Source: CAZJLP01 sp964546955
Lineage (GTDB): Bacteria; Verrucomicrobiota; Verrucomicrobiia; Opitutales; Opitutaceae
Direction: 5' to 3'
NCBI GenBank assembly: GCA_964546955.1
Contig: CAZJLP010000001.1
Coordinates: forward strand, 124,001-188,000
Length of the DNA stretch: 64,000 nt
The notes under the pieces are model-generated. The model was not told the origin of the DNA, searched no databases, and was given only the letters and a program-made list of their open reading frames with translations. Shown in pieces: positions 50,035 through 59,669 of this stretch. Every line of letters starts with the position of its first letter. The first letter of the stretch is position 1. The translations under genes and the position numbers were made by a program.

Positions 50035-51917
50035 CGCTTTTTCGATTTGTCCTCGCGCGTCGCGGCCGCCCGTTGTTGCCAGCACGCTTCAAGGGCTTGC
50101 CCGAAACGCGCGGCCTGTCCGCGATGATCGAGGAGGGCCGAGCTTTGCAAGTCGGACCTCAAGTGGAGACGCAGGGAGTCCAGGAGCGAAGGGGCCGCGG
50201 CGAGCTGCTGTGCGATTTCGACAAAGGCTTCAGGTGTACGCGCAATCCATTCGGGATGTCCCACGGCGGTGAGCAGCGACGCGCCGACGCGCGATGCATG
50301 ACGGTCTCCGCAAAGGCTTATTACCGGCACTCCCATCCACAGCGCTTCGCAGGTCGTGGTCGTGCCGTGGTAGGGGAAGGGGTCGAGCGAAATGTCAACC
50401 TGGGAGTACGCTTCGAGATGCTGTGCGATGGTGGGAGCCGCCGCGAGGCAGGTGACCTGTTCCGCACGGAGGCCGCCGGCAGCGAGACGCGGGAGCAGCG
50501 CGTCTTCGCGGAGGCCGAAGCTCTTCAATACAAGACGGGAGCCGGGGATTGCTTGAAGCACACGGCCCCACAGGCGAAGCGTGACATCGTTAATCTTCGA
50601 AAGGCTGTTGAACGAGCCGAAGATGATCGGGCTTCCCTCTTGGCGCTGGCGCTGCGGCAGGGGCGCGTCCTCAGGCGGAGCGTAGGCCCATCCGACGGGT
50701 GCAAAGCGCACAATTTTTTCGGTGTGAAACTGATCGCTATTGCCGGCCGGGTCGGCGATCGCATCGGTGAAACGAAAATCCATCTTCTCGAGCCCGGTCG
50801 TGTTCGGATACCCCAGGTACGTTATTTGCGCCGGCGCAAGTCGTCGCGCGAAGAGTGGAAGCCGGTTCATGCCGGTGTGTCCCGCGAGGTCGACCAGGAC
50901 GTCAGGTGCGTCGGCACGGATCTGCTGTTCGACGTGTTCGGCGGCTTGCCCCACGAAATTTCGCCAGATCGCCGCGAGAACCTTCAGGCGAGCGCTGGTG
51001 GCATCGACCGCGAAATGATCGTGGTAAAGAATGATTTCGAAGCGGTCGCGGTCCAGGTGTTGCAGTAGGGGCTCCAGAAAGTACGCGACCGAGTGGCCTC
51101 GGAGATCTGGGGAGAGGAAAGCGACGCGCAGCCGCTCGCCCCGCGCACGCGAGGCGGGCTTGGCTGGAACGAGGGAGACGGCGGCTTGCTCCGCGAGCTT
51201 GCCGAACTCCACGTGCTCGGCGAAATGAACCTCGCGGTCGGTTTCCGGGAGGTAATTTTGCAGGAACAGCCGGTAGCTTCGCGCCTCGAGATCGTGGGGG
51301 AAGTTCACGAGATGTTCCTCGAAGTCGGCCAAAGCATCGGAGACGCGATGCAGACTCTGCCAGGATTGGGCACGGGAGGAGCGCGCTTTCGGATGACGAG
51401 GGTCGCGTTCCAGCGCCCGGGTGTGGCAATCGATGGCTTCTTCCGGGCGCCCGAGCATGTGCAGGACGGATCCGAGGCCCGACAAGGCGCCGGCCGAGTC
51501 AGGAGCGAAGGTCAGGCTCTGCCGATAGGCCTCGACGGCGTCGTTCAGTTTGTTCAGCAGGACGAGAATCGACGCCAAATTCTGCCACACCTCGGCATTT
51601 CGGGGATCGAGCTTGGTAGCTCGCCTGAGTTCCACCTCAGCCTTCTCTGTCTGCCCGCACTGAGCCAGAGCGACGCCGTGGCACAGGGCGGCTGCACCGT
51701 GCCGGGGATCGATCTGGCACGCCCGGCGCAGAAGCGGGGCGGCGTCGGCGGGTTTTCCCACCTGCAGCAAGGCCATGCCGCCGAGATAGTGCGCCTCGAG
51801 ACTGCCGGGCATGAGGGCGCGCACCTGGGCGTAGCGCGGCAGGGCCGCCCCGAGGCGACCCCCTTGGTGGTGCGTAAGAGCTTCCCGCAATAGCGCCTGC
51901 GCTGTGGCTAAAGACAT
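50031..51917 (-). CDS. TPR-GT41 (OGT-like) glycosyltransferase 1
   Basis: A 628-residue paralogue of the preceding entry with TPRs at about 5-220 and the OGT catalytic domain at about 260-610: LRVAFLSPDLRGHSVAYFLEPLLQHLD, LVDLAGHTGMNRLPLFARRLAPAQITYLGYPNTTGL, IIFGSFNSLSKINDVTLRLW, and DPFPYHGTTTTCEALWMGVPVISLCGDRHASRVGASLL. The two catalytic domains are very similar while linkers differ, implying recent duplication and perhaps different acceptor sites. It has its own sigma-28 promoter with only about 10 bases of leader. Together with the OGT-like gene at 19276 there are three GT41-type transferases in the window. Confidence 0.88.
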   Translation of the reverse strand: MSLATAQALLREALTHHQGGRLGAALPRYAQVRALMPGSLEAHYLGGMALLQVGKPADAAPLLRRACQIDPRHGAAALCHGVALAQCGQTEKAEVELRRATKLDPRNAEVWQNLASILVLLNKLNDAVEAYRQSLTFAPDSAGALSGLGSVLHMLGRPEEAIDCHTRALERDPRHPKARSSRAQSWQSLHRVSDALADFEEHLVNFPHDLEARSYRLFLQNYLPETDREVHFAEHVEFGKLAEQAAVSLVPAKPASRARGERLRVAFLSPDLRGHSVAYFLEPLLQHLDRDRFEIILYHDHFAVDATSARLKVLAAIWRNFVGQAAEHVEQQIRADAPDVLVDLAGHTGMNRLPLFARRLAPAQITYLGYPNTTGLEKMDFRFTDAIADPAGNSDQFHTEKIVRFAPVGWAYAPPEDAPLPQRQRQEGSPIIFGSFNSLSKINDVTLRLWGRVLQAIPGSRLVLKSFGLREDALLPRLAAGGLRAEQVTCLAAAPTIAQHLEAYSQVDISLDPFPYHGTTTTCEALWMGVPVISLCGDRHASRVGASLLTAVGHPEWIARTPEAFVEIAQQLAAAPSLLDSLRLHLRSDLQSSALLDHRGQAARFGQALEACWQQRAAATREDKSKKR

Positions 51918-51934
51918 GATGGCCGTGTAATTTC

Positions 51935-51961
51935 CAATCGGCCGGGCTGGGAGGGACTTGA
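51935..51961 (-). promoter_or_regulatory. Sigma-28 promoter of the TPR-GT41 pair
   Basis: Minus-strand TCAA (51958-51961), 15 bases, GCCGATTG (51935-51942). It ends 18 bp before the start codon at 51917, so the leader is only about 10 bases. Confidence 0.7.
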
Positions 51962-51996
51962 GTAAAAGCCCCTAGTCCGAGGCGGCAGAATGCCCC

Positions 51997-52023
51997 TAAA
52001 CTTTAGGGCTCTGGCGCCGATTA
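51997..52023 (+). promoter_or_regulatory. Sigma-28 promoter of the HDOD/hybrid kinase genes
   Basis: TAAA (51997-52000), 15 bases, GCCGATTA (52016-52023): 11 of 12 consensus positions with exact spacing. Divergent from the previous site by 36 bases. Confidence 0.75.
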
Positions 52024-52099
52024 ATAGGGCAACGAATACAACTGTCCTGGCCGACGTTGGGCTGAGGGCGGGGGTAGGCGCTTCCTTTCCATTTTCCCA

Positions 52100-53029
52100 A
52101 TGTCCTCCTCGAGCCCCATTCCGATCACCTCCGTTCCCACCCGGGCGTACCCTGATGCGGAAATCGCGAAGCGGATCGACGCATGCCCGAAGCTGGCTTC
52201 GCTGCAAAGCATCAATCGGGCGTTGGCGGGACTCGTTAATTCCGAGCAGAGTTATAACTCCCAGATCGCCGAGATCATTCGCCGGGATCCGTCCCTGACC
52301 GCCCGGCTCCTTCGGATGGTCAATTCCGTGTATTTTGGCCTCACGGCCAAAGTTAACAACATCGAGGAAGCCGTTTTTTATTTGGGCCTTCGACAGATTC
52401 GCGAGCTCTCGATGGCGACGCCCGTGATTGAAGAGCTGGAGAAAATCAACCGTTCCACCCTGCGACTGCCGTGGAAGGAACTTTGGAAGCACTCCATCGG
52501 CGCGGCCATCATGACGCGCGAGATTCTGGCCACTACGACTCTCCTGATCGACGATGACACCGATTACATCATCGGGCTTCTGCACAATGTGGGGAAAGTG
52601 GTCATGGCTTCGGCTTTTCCCCAGGAATTCGCCAAGATCGTCGGCCTCACCTACACCTCCACGGCTGATGTCTGCGCTTTGGAGCGCGAACTAATTGGCT
52701 GGGACCACGCTCGCATTGGCGGTTACTACCTCCAGCGTCACCAGCTTTCCGCCGAGATCACCGACGCGGTCTATTATCACAACGAGCCGGAAAACGCCCC
52801 CAACCACGCCTTTTACGCCGCGGCCGTGCAGGTCGCGGACCAACTCGTGCGTTACGCCGGCATCCCCGGCGGTTTCGAAAAAGTGGCCGCGATTCCGGAC
52901 GACGCCTGGCTTGAGCTGCCGGGTTGGAAAATCCTCTACGGAACCGGTGAAAAGGAGACCCGCATCGCGCGCGCCGCGCTGTCCAACAGCGTTCAGCGTC
53001 TGCCGACGGTGCTGAGCGGATTGGTTTGA
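52100..53029 (+). CDS. HDOD-domain signalling protein 1
   Basis: The 309 residues contain an HDOD domain (about 25-235): PSLTARLLRMVNSVYFGL, EAVFYLGLRQIRELSM, and GLLHNVGKVVMASAF, where HN replaces the HD metal pair of active phosphodiesterases. So it is a non-catalytic signalling or scaffold domain, as usual for HDOD proteins. It is followed 60 bp later by the hybrid kinase, and a sigma-28 promoter drives it. Many HDOD proteins affect motility and c-di-GMP signalling. A second HDOD gene follows cheA. Confidence 0.88.
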   Translation: MSSSSPIPITSVPTRAYPDAEIAKRIDACPKLASLQSINRALAGLVNSEQSYNSQIAEIIRRDPSLTARLLRMVNSVYFGLTAKVNNIEEAVFYLGLRQIRELSMATPVIEELEKINRSTLRLPWKELWKHSIGAAIMTREILATTTLLIDDDTDYIIGLLHNVGKVVMASAFPQEFAKIVGLTYTSTADVCALERELIGWDHARIGGYYLQRHQLSAEITDAVYYHNEPENAPNHAFYAAAVQVADQLVRYAGIPGGFEKVAAIPDDAWLELPGWKILYGTGEKETRIARAALSNSVQRLPTVLSGLV

Positions 53030-53089
53030 ACCTTTCCGGCATGAGCGTGGAGTCTTTCCAGTTCATCGGCCGCCAACCCGCGCCGAATC

Positions 53090-55267
53090 ATGCCTAAGGC
53101 CGCTCCACAGCTGCCGAGCCAGGCGGCGGCCACTTCCGCTGCGACCGAGGAGGCAATTCTCGTCCTTGATTCGAATCGGCGTATTCAGCAAAGCACTCCG
53201 CGCGCCGCGGCGCTCCTCGGGCGACCGGCGGCCGAGCTGATCGACGCCTCCTTCGACGAACTCGGGCCGCTGGACGCGGTCGGTCTCGCCGCCCGCGAAC
53301 AACCGCTTTTCCGCAAATCGCAGCGGCCCTCGCTGTACATCGTCACCCTGCGTTTGATCGACTACGCCTCGGGCCGGCACGACCAGTTGATCGAACCCTG
53401 GCAGCTCAGCGTCGAACTCGCGCTCGTGCACAGCCCGGAAGGACGGGTTCTCGCGGTCAACGAAGCTTTCGCTCGGAAATTTGGCGTGCCGCGTTTGCAG
53501 TGGCCCGGCCAGGATCCCTGCGCCCTGCTGCACCCGGAGGATGCCATCGAATGGAAGGCCATCGTGGAGCGGCTCCAGCGGCCGCCCTATCGGGCGACCC
53601 ACGAACATCGCTGGCAGACGGCCCAGGGCTGGCGTTGGCTCAACTGGGAGGAATCCGCCGTGCGCGACGCGGACGGAGACATCGTGGCCTATCGGGCGAT
53701 CGGCCGCGACGTCACGAAGCGACGTTTGGCTGAGGAGCACTTCCGGAAACTCGCGGCCGCGGTCGAACAGTCCCCCTTTTCGATCGTTATGACCGCGCCC
53801 GACGGCCGCGTGCAATATGTGAACCCGAAATACACGCGGGCGACCGGGTACACGCTGGAGGAGATTTTCGAGAAGAGCATTCCCATCCTGCGCGAAGGGC
53901 ACCCGAACGAAGAATCGTTTCAGGAGTTCCAGCAAACGGTTGCCACCGGGAAAAAATGGACCGGAGAACTCTGCACCCGGTGCAAAGACGGCCGCGTCCT
54001 TTGGGAAATCGTCCAGATCTCGCCGCTGCGAAACCACGCGGAGGAGGTCACGCACCTGCTCTGCATGCGCGAGGATATCACCGAGCGAAAGAAGCTCGAG
54101 GATCAGCTCAGGCAGGTCCAGAAGATGGAAAGCCTCGGCACGCTGGCCGGCGGCATCGCCCACGATTTCAACAACGTGCTCGCGATCATCAACGGCTTCG
54201 TCGAGATCGCCTTGAGCCGGGCGGACGTCGACGCCAGCAGTGTCCGCTATCTCCGCGAAATCCATACCGCCGGCCAACGGGCGATCGGGCTGGTGCGGCA
54301 GATTCTTACGTTCAGCCGCAAGACCGAAACCGCTTTTCGACCGGTCTCGGTCAACCAGCACATGCAGGACCTCGGGCGGATGTGTTCCGAGACGTTCCCG
54401 CGAACGGTCTCGTTCGCCTTCGAACTGGACGAATCGATCCCGCCCATCGCCGCCGATCCCAATCAGATGCAGCAGGTCATCATGAATCTGTGCGTCAATG
54501 CGCGCGATGCGATGAGCGCGGGCGGCAAGATCACCCTCGGGACAAGCAAGGTGCCCGGCACACGTCTGGCCCGCCTGGGGGCCGATGTGGAACGCGATTA
54601 TGTCTGTATAAAGGTGTCGGATACCGGATGTGGGATGCCGCCTCTCGTGCGAGCCCGCATTTTCGAGCCCTTTTTCACCACCAAGCAGAATAGCGGCGGC
54701 ACGGGGCTGGGCTTGTCCGTCGTGTACGGAATCATCCTCAACCACCGCGGCTTTCTTGAAGTCGACAGCGTGGAAGGCGAGGGCAGCACCTTCCAGATTT
54801 ACCTCCCGATGGACACGGCGCATTCGGCGTCGCGGCCATCCGAGACCGGTCACGGGATCCTCGGGAAGATCCCGCCGGGCAACGAGACCGTGCTCGTGGT
54901 GGAGGACGAAAGCAGCTTGCGCGAGCTGCTTCGCATGGTGCTGGAACCCAGCGGCTATAAGGTTCTCACCGCGGCGGACGGCGCGGAAGCTTTGGACATC
55001 TTGATGCGCGAACCCGGCGCGATCGACGCCGTGCTGCTCGACCTCAATCTTCCGGAGATCAACGGTGTGGATGTCTACAAGACCCTCGCCCGGGTGCGAC
55101 CCGACGCGAAAATCATCGTGATCAGCGGGAATATCACTCCCGAAATCCGGCGCGAACTTAGCGACTTGGGCCAGCAGGAATTTGTCACCAAGCCCTATCA
55201 GCTCGACGAGCTCGGCCGGCGCCTCCGCAATGTCCTCGGCCCGGCGAGGGCTTCGACGGCGGCCTAA
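53090..55267 (+). CDS. Hybrid sensor histidine kinase with PAS domains
   Basis: A 725-residue soluble hybrid kinase. Two clear PAS regions (about 105-215 and 222-335, ending with VTKRR and ITERK) follow a less certain one at 18-100. Then come H358 in GGIAHDFNN, N-box NLCVNARDAM, G1 VSDTGCGMP and G2 GTGLGLSVVYG, and a receiver (VLVVEDESS, acceptor in LLDLNLPE, lysine in VTKPY). It resembles the kinase at 5960. It probably shares a transcript with the HDOD gene and may pass phosphate to a separate regulator; the signal is unknown. Confidence 0.92.
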   Translation: MPKAAPQLPSQAAATSAATEEAILVLDSNRRIQQSTPRAAALLGRPAAELIDASFDELGPLDAVGLAAREQPLFRKSQRPSLYIVTLRLIDYASGRHDQLIEPWQLSVELALVHSPEGRVLAVNEAFARKFGVPRLQWPGQDPCALLHPEDAIEWKAIVERLQRPPYRATHEHRWQTAQGWRWLNWEESAVRDADGDIVAYRAIGRDVTKRRLAEEHFRKLAAAVEQSPFSIVMTAPDGRVQYVNPKYTRATGYTLEEIFEKSIPILREGHPNEESFQEFQQTVATGKKWTGELCTRCKDGRVLWEIVQISPLRNHAEEVTHLLCMREDITERKKLEDQLRQVQKMESLGTLAGGIAHDFNNVLAIINGFVEIALSRADVDASSVRYLREIHTAGQRAIGLVRQILTFSRKTETAFRPVSVNQHMQDLGRMCSETFPRTVSFAFELDESIPPIAADPNQMQQVIMNLCVNARDAMSAGGKITLGTSKVPGTRLARLGADVERDYVCIKVSDTGCGMPPLVRARIFEPFFTTKQNSGGTGLGLSVVYGIILNHRGFLEVDSVEGEGSTFQIYLPMDTAHSASRPSETGHGILGKIPPGNETVLVVEDESSLRELLRMVLEPSGYKVLTAADGAEALDILMREPGAIDAVLLDLNLPEINGVDVYKTLARVRPDAKIIVISGNITPEIRRELSDLGQQEFVTKPYQLDELGRRLRNVLGPARASTAA

Positions 55268-55427
55268 TGAAGAAGGAAGAATGGCGATGAAGGTGGTTTT
55301 GCCGATAGCTCCCCAACCTCCGTCATCTTCATTCTGCATTCATTCTTCTCCATTAGCGCGAGCGCCCGGGTCGCCGCGCGCCGGTTTTACGGTCCCTTTA
55401 CGCCTGTCGGGTCGATGAAGTCATATT

Positions 55428-57323
55428 ATGGTTTCGCTTAACCGCTTCCGGGTCGCGGTCAGACTGGGCATGCTCGCCCTGATCTTCGCAGTCCCGTTCA
55501 CAACGATCATCGTTTACCTGATCCTGAGCGGATTGAACGAGTTCATCCATTTCGCCGACTCCGAAATGAAAGGGAACGAGTATCAACGCCCTCTCGAGCG
55601 TATTCTCGACCTCACGCAACGGCGACAGCTCTTGCAGCTCGAAGGAAAGACAGATCCGAAATCGATCGACGCCGAACTCGCGGAAGCCCTCGACTCCCTC
55701 ATTGCCGTGCAGGAGCGACATGGCGTCGCCCTTGAATTCACCAGCGAGGGATTGCGCAAACGCAAGCGGGAGCATCTCGATCCGAACCGAGTCGTCGACT
55801 TGGGACGAAAGCTGATGCAGGAAGCCCGTCCTGACGATGCGGCGTATGACAGTTTGGTCGCCGACATCCGAGGCATGATCGATCACGCCGGCGACACATC
55901 GAAGCTCATTCTCGATCCGGACTTGGACAGTTACTATGCGATGGACATCACGCTGCTCGCATCGCCGATCATTCAGAACCGCTGCGCGACAATCCTGCGA
56001 GAAGCGGTCGCCCTGAAGAAAGCAGGTGGCGGGTCGCCTGAGGCCCAACAAACGTTCGCGGTGAACATCGCGATGCTGCGCGCCGATCTTAGCCGGATTA
56101 CCGACGACGTGGGCAAGATCCTGACGGAGGATCCCAATTGCTACGGGCGGAGCGAGTCGCTTCAAGCTTTGCTCCCGCCCGGACTCAAGTCCCTCCAGGA
56201 CGAAGTCAACGCCTTTGCGGATGCGATGGCGAATCCAGCCACCTCCATCGAAGAACTGTTCCGGGCGGGTTCCAATGCGCGGGAGGCCAGTTTCGTTTTT
56301 TGGAAACTGTGCGTGACCGAGTTGGATAAGCTGCTGGTGATCCGCCGGGCAAATTATCAAGGAAAGCGGACCAAGAGCCTGGCTGCCACCGCGCTCGCTC
56401 TTGTCATGTCTGGGTTGGCGGCCTGGTTGATCGGGCGCAGCGTCACGCGCACCTTGCGCACGATTTCGGAGGAGCTTCACGCTTCGGCTGCGACATCCGC
56501 GTCCACCGCGAGCTCCGTGCGCGAATTCAGCGAAGCTATTTCCGAGTCGGCCCAAAAACAGGCGTCAGCGCTGCAGCAGACCACCTCCGCGGCCCACGAG
56601 TTGGCGACGATCGCCGAAGACAATTTGGCCGCGGTGAGGAACGTAAATCAATCGGCGAGTCGCACGCGCGCCGCGAGCGACACCGGCGCGGGGGATCTCG
56701 GCCGCCTCGTCGCGATGCTTTCCGAATTGAGGTCCGAAAGCACCGAGATCACTCGCATTCTGAAGACCGTCGATGAAATTGCTTTTCAAACGAACATTCT
56801 GGCGCTGAACGCCGCGGTCGAAGCGGCTCGCGCCGGAACCGCTGGCGCCGGTTTCGCGGTGGTTGCCGATGAGGTCAGGGCCCTGGCTCAACGCAGCGCT
56901 TCGGCCGCGCGGGAGACGACCGAACGTCTCGGGGGCACGATGGAGAAAACCGTTCGCAGCGCGGAATTGGCCGAGCATCTCCAGGCCCGGCTGGCCGATA
57001 TCACCCGCGAAGCGCGCACGCTGGACGAACTCGCCGCCGCCGTGATTCGGTCGTGCGAAGAACAGACCAAAGGCGTGAAGGAAATGAGCGGAGCTTTGGA
57101 GCACTTGGATGAGGAAACCCAGTCGACCGCAGCCAAGTCCCAGGACGCCGCGGAATCCGCGCGCGCGCTCGACCAGCAATCGGTTCGGATGGACCGGTCG
57201 GTCAGTCGTTTGTCGGGAATGATTCACGGCGCGGAAAAATCGCCTCCGAAGTCTCTTTCATCCCGGCAAAGTGAGAAAACGCTCCCGGAACGTAGTGAGT
57301 CCGCGGTCGCGGTTGAGGCCTAG
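55428..57323 (+). CDS. Methyl-accepting chemotaxis protein without a recognisable HAMP
   Basis: At 631 residues it has TM1 (about 12-34), a periplasmic helical sensor domain (35-320), TM2 (about 323-343, SLAATALALVMSGLAAWLIG) and a cytoplasmic signalling rod. The hairpin tip is intact: TVDEIAFQTNILALNAAVEAARAGTAGAGFAVVADEVRALAQRS (about 447-490). A HAMP domain is not recognisable between TM2 and the rod, which starts almost directly (LHASAATSASTASS). The ATG is 10 bp after a GTCGATGA sequence that lacks a -35. The protein probably docks to the nearby CheA/CheW; ligand unknown. Confidence 0.93.
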   Translation: MVSLNRFRVAVRLGMLALIFAVPFTTIIVYLILSGLNEFIHFADSEMKGNEYQRPLERILDLTQRRQLLQLEGKTDPKSIDAELAEALDSLIAVQERHGVALEFTSEGLRKRKREHLDPNRVVDLGRKLMQEARPDDAAYDSLVADIRGMIDHAGDTSKLILDPDLDSYYAMDITLLASPIIQNRCATILREAVALKKAGGGSPEAQQTFAVNIAMLRADLSRITDDVGKILTEDPNCYGRSESLQALLPPGLKSLQDEVNAFADAMANPATSIEELFRAGSNAREASFVFWKLCVTELDKLLVIRRANYQGKRTKSLAATALALVMSGLAAWLIGRSVTRTLRTISEELHASAATSASTASSVREFSEAISESAQKQASALQQTTSAAHELATIAEDNLAAVRNVNQSASRTRAASDTGAGDLGRLVAMLSELRSESTEITRILKTVDEIAFQTNILALNAAVEAARAGTAGAGFAVVADEVRALAQRSASAARETTERLGGTMEKTVRSAELAEHLQARLADITREARTLDELAAAVIRSCEEQTKGVKEMSGALEHLDEETQSTAAKSQDAAESARALDQQSVRMDRSVSRLSGMIHGAEKSPPKSLSSRQSEKTLPERSESAVAVEA

Positions 57324-57364
57324 GCGCCTTAGCCGCGCGTCATCAACGGCTAAGCGCACTACGT

Positions 57365-57385
57365 GCACCGGTCGCCACCCGGTGC
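57365..57385 (+). terminator. Hairpin after the MCP gene
   Basis: GCACCGG, loop TCGCCAC, CCGGTGC, followed by GAAAAACCCGTTTG; 42 bp after the stop codon. It could be a weak terminator. There is no long U-run. Confidence 0.4.
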
Positions 57386-57402
57386 GAAAAACCCGTTTGC
57401 GC

Positions 57403-57429
57403 TCAAAATCGCTGTCCGTGTGACGATTC
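57403..57429 (+). promoter_or_regulatory. Possible sigma-28 promoter of the membrane hybrid kinase
   Basis: TCAA (57403-57406), 15 bases, GACGATTC (57422-57429). It has the TCAA variant and exact spacing but a weaker -10. It lies 110 bp upstream of the ATG. Confidence 0.4.
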
Positions 57430-57539
57430 AAGTTATGCTCAATTATGTTCGTTCGTTTCGTCCACTTTCCGTTGCGATTGAGGCGGCCGCTGTCTCACCG
57501 CCGGTTGGGAACAGACGTCCCTGAAAGGGAGGCCTTGCC

Positions 57540-59609
57540 ATGCCGGTGAACGGAATATTCCAGCGCCTGGATGCCCTTGTGCCGGTTGAAGGCGCGAGCG
57601 CGGACAGGAGGCGGTCGGGGCTTTTGAGCGATGATGAAATCCTGGCCCCCGTCTATGCACGCGGCGACCGCTGGATGAAGATTTTCCTCATCGGACATTT
57701 TCTTCTCTCGCTGGTGCTCGCTCCCGTGCATGAGACGTGGCGCGCGACCGCCTTTGCGGCGCCAGCTGCGTTTATTTTGTTCTGGGCCTGCGTGAGACTT
57801 GCTCCCGGGACTTTCTTGACCCGCTGCGCCGCCGGATTGGCTCTGCAGGCCTTCGTCGGGCTGCACATCTTTCAATTGCAGGGTTTGGCCGAGACGCATT
57901 TCCTCTTTTTCACGGCGTTGACGATGATGATCGTCTATGCCGATTGGCGCTGCCTGGGTCCTGCGACGCTTTTCATCTTTTTCCAGCACACCGCGTTCTT
58001 TGTGCTGCAGACCGGTGGCGCCCGGATGAATTTTTTCGAACAATCCGAAGTGGGCGTGCTGAAACTCGGCCTGCACTTTGGCACCGTCTGCCTTCAGGTG
58101 ATCATCGTCGGGTTTTGGGCTTGGCTCAATCGACGCCACATCCTCGACGAACAACGCAGTCGGAACCGTTCCATTCAACAGCAGCACGAATTGGAGCAGC
58201 AACTGGACCGGGTTCGTCGGTCCGAGGCCCTTCTGCAGTCGAGCGGACAGGTCTTGCTCGACACGCAGGGGAAGATGGCGCGGGAGATTCGCGAACGGCG
58301 AAAGACGGAGGAGTTTTTGCTGTCGGCCAAAGCCGAACTCGAAGCCACGAACCGCCAGTTGCAGGAATCGATCGCGCGAGCCAATGAACTGGCGCTCTCC
58401 GCCGAAGTGGCTAATCAGGCCAAGAGTGCGTTCCTCGCCGTGATGAGCCATGAGATTCGGACGCCGCTGAACGGGGTGATCGGCATGACGGATCTCTTGC
58501 TCGAGGCCCCTTTGAGTGAGCAGCAGCGCGACGGCCTCGAGACAATTCGAAGCTCCGGCAACGGACTCCTGGTCATCCTCAACGATATCTTGGATTTCTC
58601 GAAGATTGAATCGGGCCGGTTGGAGCTCGAGCGGCTGCCGTTTGCGGTCAATCGGACAGTGGAAGAGACCGTGGCGCTGTTTTCGGGTCGCGCGCAGGCG
58701 CGAGGCTTGAAGCTCAGTGCGCAAGTCGCGGCCGAGGTGCCGGCGCATCTTCTCGGCGATGCGACTCGAGTGCGGCAAATCCTGGCCAATCTCGTGAGCA
58801 ATTCGGTCAAGTTCACCGCGGAAGGGGAAGTGGAGATCCTCGTCACGTGCGCGGATCCGGGGCCAGGCCCCGGCGGGCTCGCGCGCGTGCAGTTCGCGGT
58901 GCGCGACACGGGCATCGGCATTTCGGAAGACAAACAGGCGCTTCTTTTCCAGCCGTTCACGCAATGCGACTTGTCCACCTCTCGAAAATTCGGCGGGACC
59001 GGCTTGGGTCTGGCCATCTGTAAACGGCTGGCGCAGCTGATGGGCGGTGATGCCTGGATGGAAAGCAAGCCAGGGCAGGGATCGACCTTCTATTTCTCGG
59101 TAGTGGGCGAACCCGTGGCCGCCGCGGTGGTGCAAAAAACGGAGGAGCCGGCCTCCCCCGCAAGTACGAATCAGCCTTCTGGGGTTCATGGCTTCCGCAT
59201 CCTCCTGGTCGAAGACAATGTCGTGAACCAGAAAGTCGCGTTGCAGATGCTCCGCCGCAATGGGTACGACGCGGATGTCGCTAACGACGGGCTCGAAGGT
59301 GTGAACAAAGTGAAGGCGGGGAGCTACGATCTCATCTTGATGGATTGGCACATGCCCGAGATGAACGGTATCGAAGCTACGGCTACTATCCGGCGCGAGT
59401 TACCCCTCGAGCGCCAGCCCTGGATCATCGGCCTCACCGCCAACGCGATGATTGGCGACCGCGAAAAATGTCTCGCGGCCGGCATGGACGATTACGTGAC
59501 CAAACCCCTGCGCAAGGACGACCTCCTCGCCGCTTTCGGACGCGTGGCCCCCCGCGAAGCCCGGGTTCCGCACCCCGTCTCGCTCAGTTATGCGGATCCC
59601 GGTTTGTGA
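57540..59609 (+). CDS. Membrane-bound hybrid histidine kinase
   Basis: The 689-residue protein has an N-terminal membrane region with about five or six helices (46-195: LIGHFLLSLVLAPV, AAFILFWACVRL, TALTMMIVYADWR, VCLQVIIVGFWAWL) of a type seen in some MCPs and kinases. A coiled linker follows, then H304 in VMSHEIRTPLNG, the ATPase domain (NLVSNSVKFT, VRDTGIGI, GTGLGLAICKRL), and a receiver (ILLVEDNVVNQKVALQML, acceptor in LMDWHMPE, lysine in VTKPL). No periplasmic domain is seen, so it may sense a membrane-related signal. It sits between the MCP and cheW/cheA. Confidence 0.9.
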   Translation: MPVNGIFQRLDALVPVEGASADRRRSGLLSDDEILAPVYARGDRWMKIFLIGHFLLSLVLAPVHETWRATAFAAPAAFILFWACVRLAPGTFLTRCAAGLALQAFVGLHIFQLQGLAETHFLFFTALTMMIVYADWRCLGPATLFIFFQHTAFFVLQTGGARMNFFEQSEVGVLKLGLHFGTVCLQVIIVGFWAWLNRRHILDEQRSRNRSIQQQHELEQQLDRVRRSEALLQSSGQVLLDTQGKMAREIRERRKTEEFLLSAKAELEATNRQLQESIARANELALSAEVANQAKSAFLAVMSHEIRTPLNGVIGMTDLLLEAPLSEQQRDGLETIRSSGNGLLVILNDILDFSKIESGRLELERLPFAVNRTVEETVALFSGRAQARGLKLSAQVAAEVPAHLLGDATRVRQILANLVSNSVKFTAEGEVEILVTCADPGPGPGGLARVQFAVRDTGIGISEDKQALLFQPFTQCDLSTSRKFGGTGLGLAICKRLAQLMGGDAWMESKPGQGSTFYFSVVGEPVAAAVVQKTEEPASPASTNQPSGVHGFRILLVEDNVVNQKVALQMLRRNGYDADVANDGLEGVNKVKAGSYDLILMDWHMPEMNGIEATATIRRELPLERQPWIIGLTANAMIGDREKCLAAGMDDYVTKPLRKDDLLAAFGRVAPREARVPHPVSLSYADPGL

Positions 59610-59669
59610 CGCCGCGGGGACGGATCCTTAAGGAAATTCTAAAAACGCAGACGAGAGGATCGAAAGGAA

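Noticed and set aside
53063..55339. Long minus-strand open frame (758 codons) across the hybrid kinase
   Set aside because: It mirrors the plus-strand kinase, has no recognisable motifs, and long antisense frames are expected in GC-rich genes. The plus-strand reading has complete PAS, kinase and receiver motifs.
55411..55418. GTCGATGA upstream of the MCP as a sigma-28 promoter
   Set aside because: No TNAA at the right distance, and only 10 bp to the ATG. Kept as a note, not a feature.
57495..59351. Long minus-strand open frame across the membrane hybrid kinase
   Set aside because: Antisense shadow without motifs; the plus strand encodes a complete kinase.
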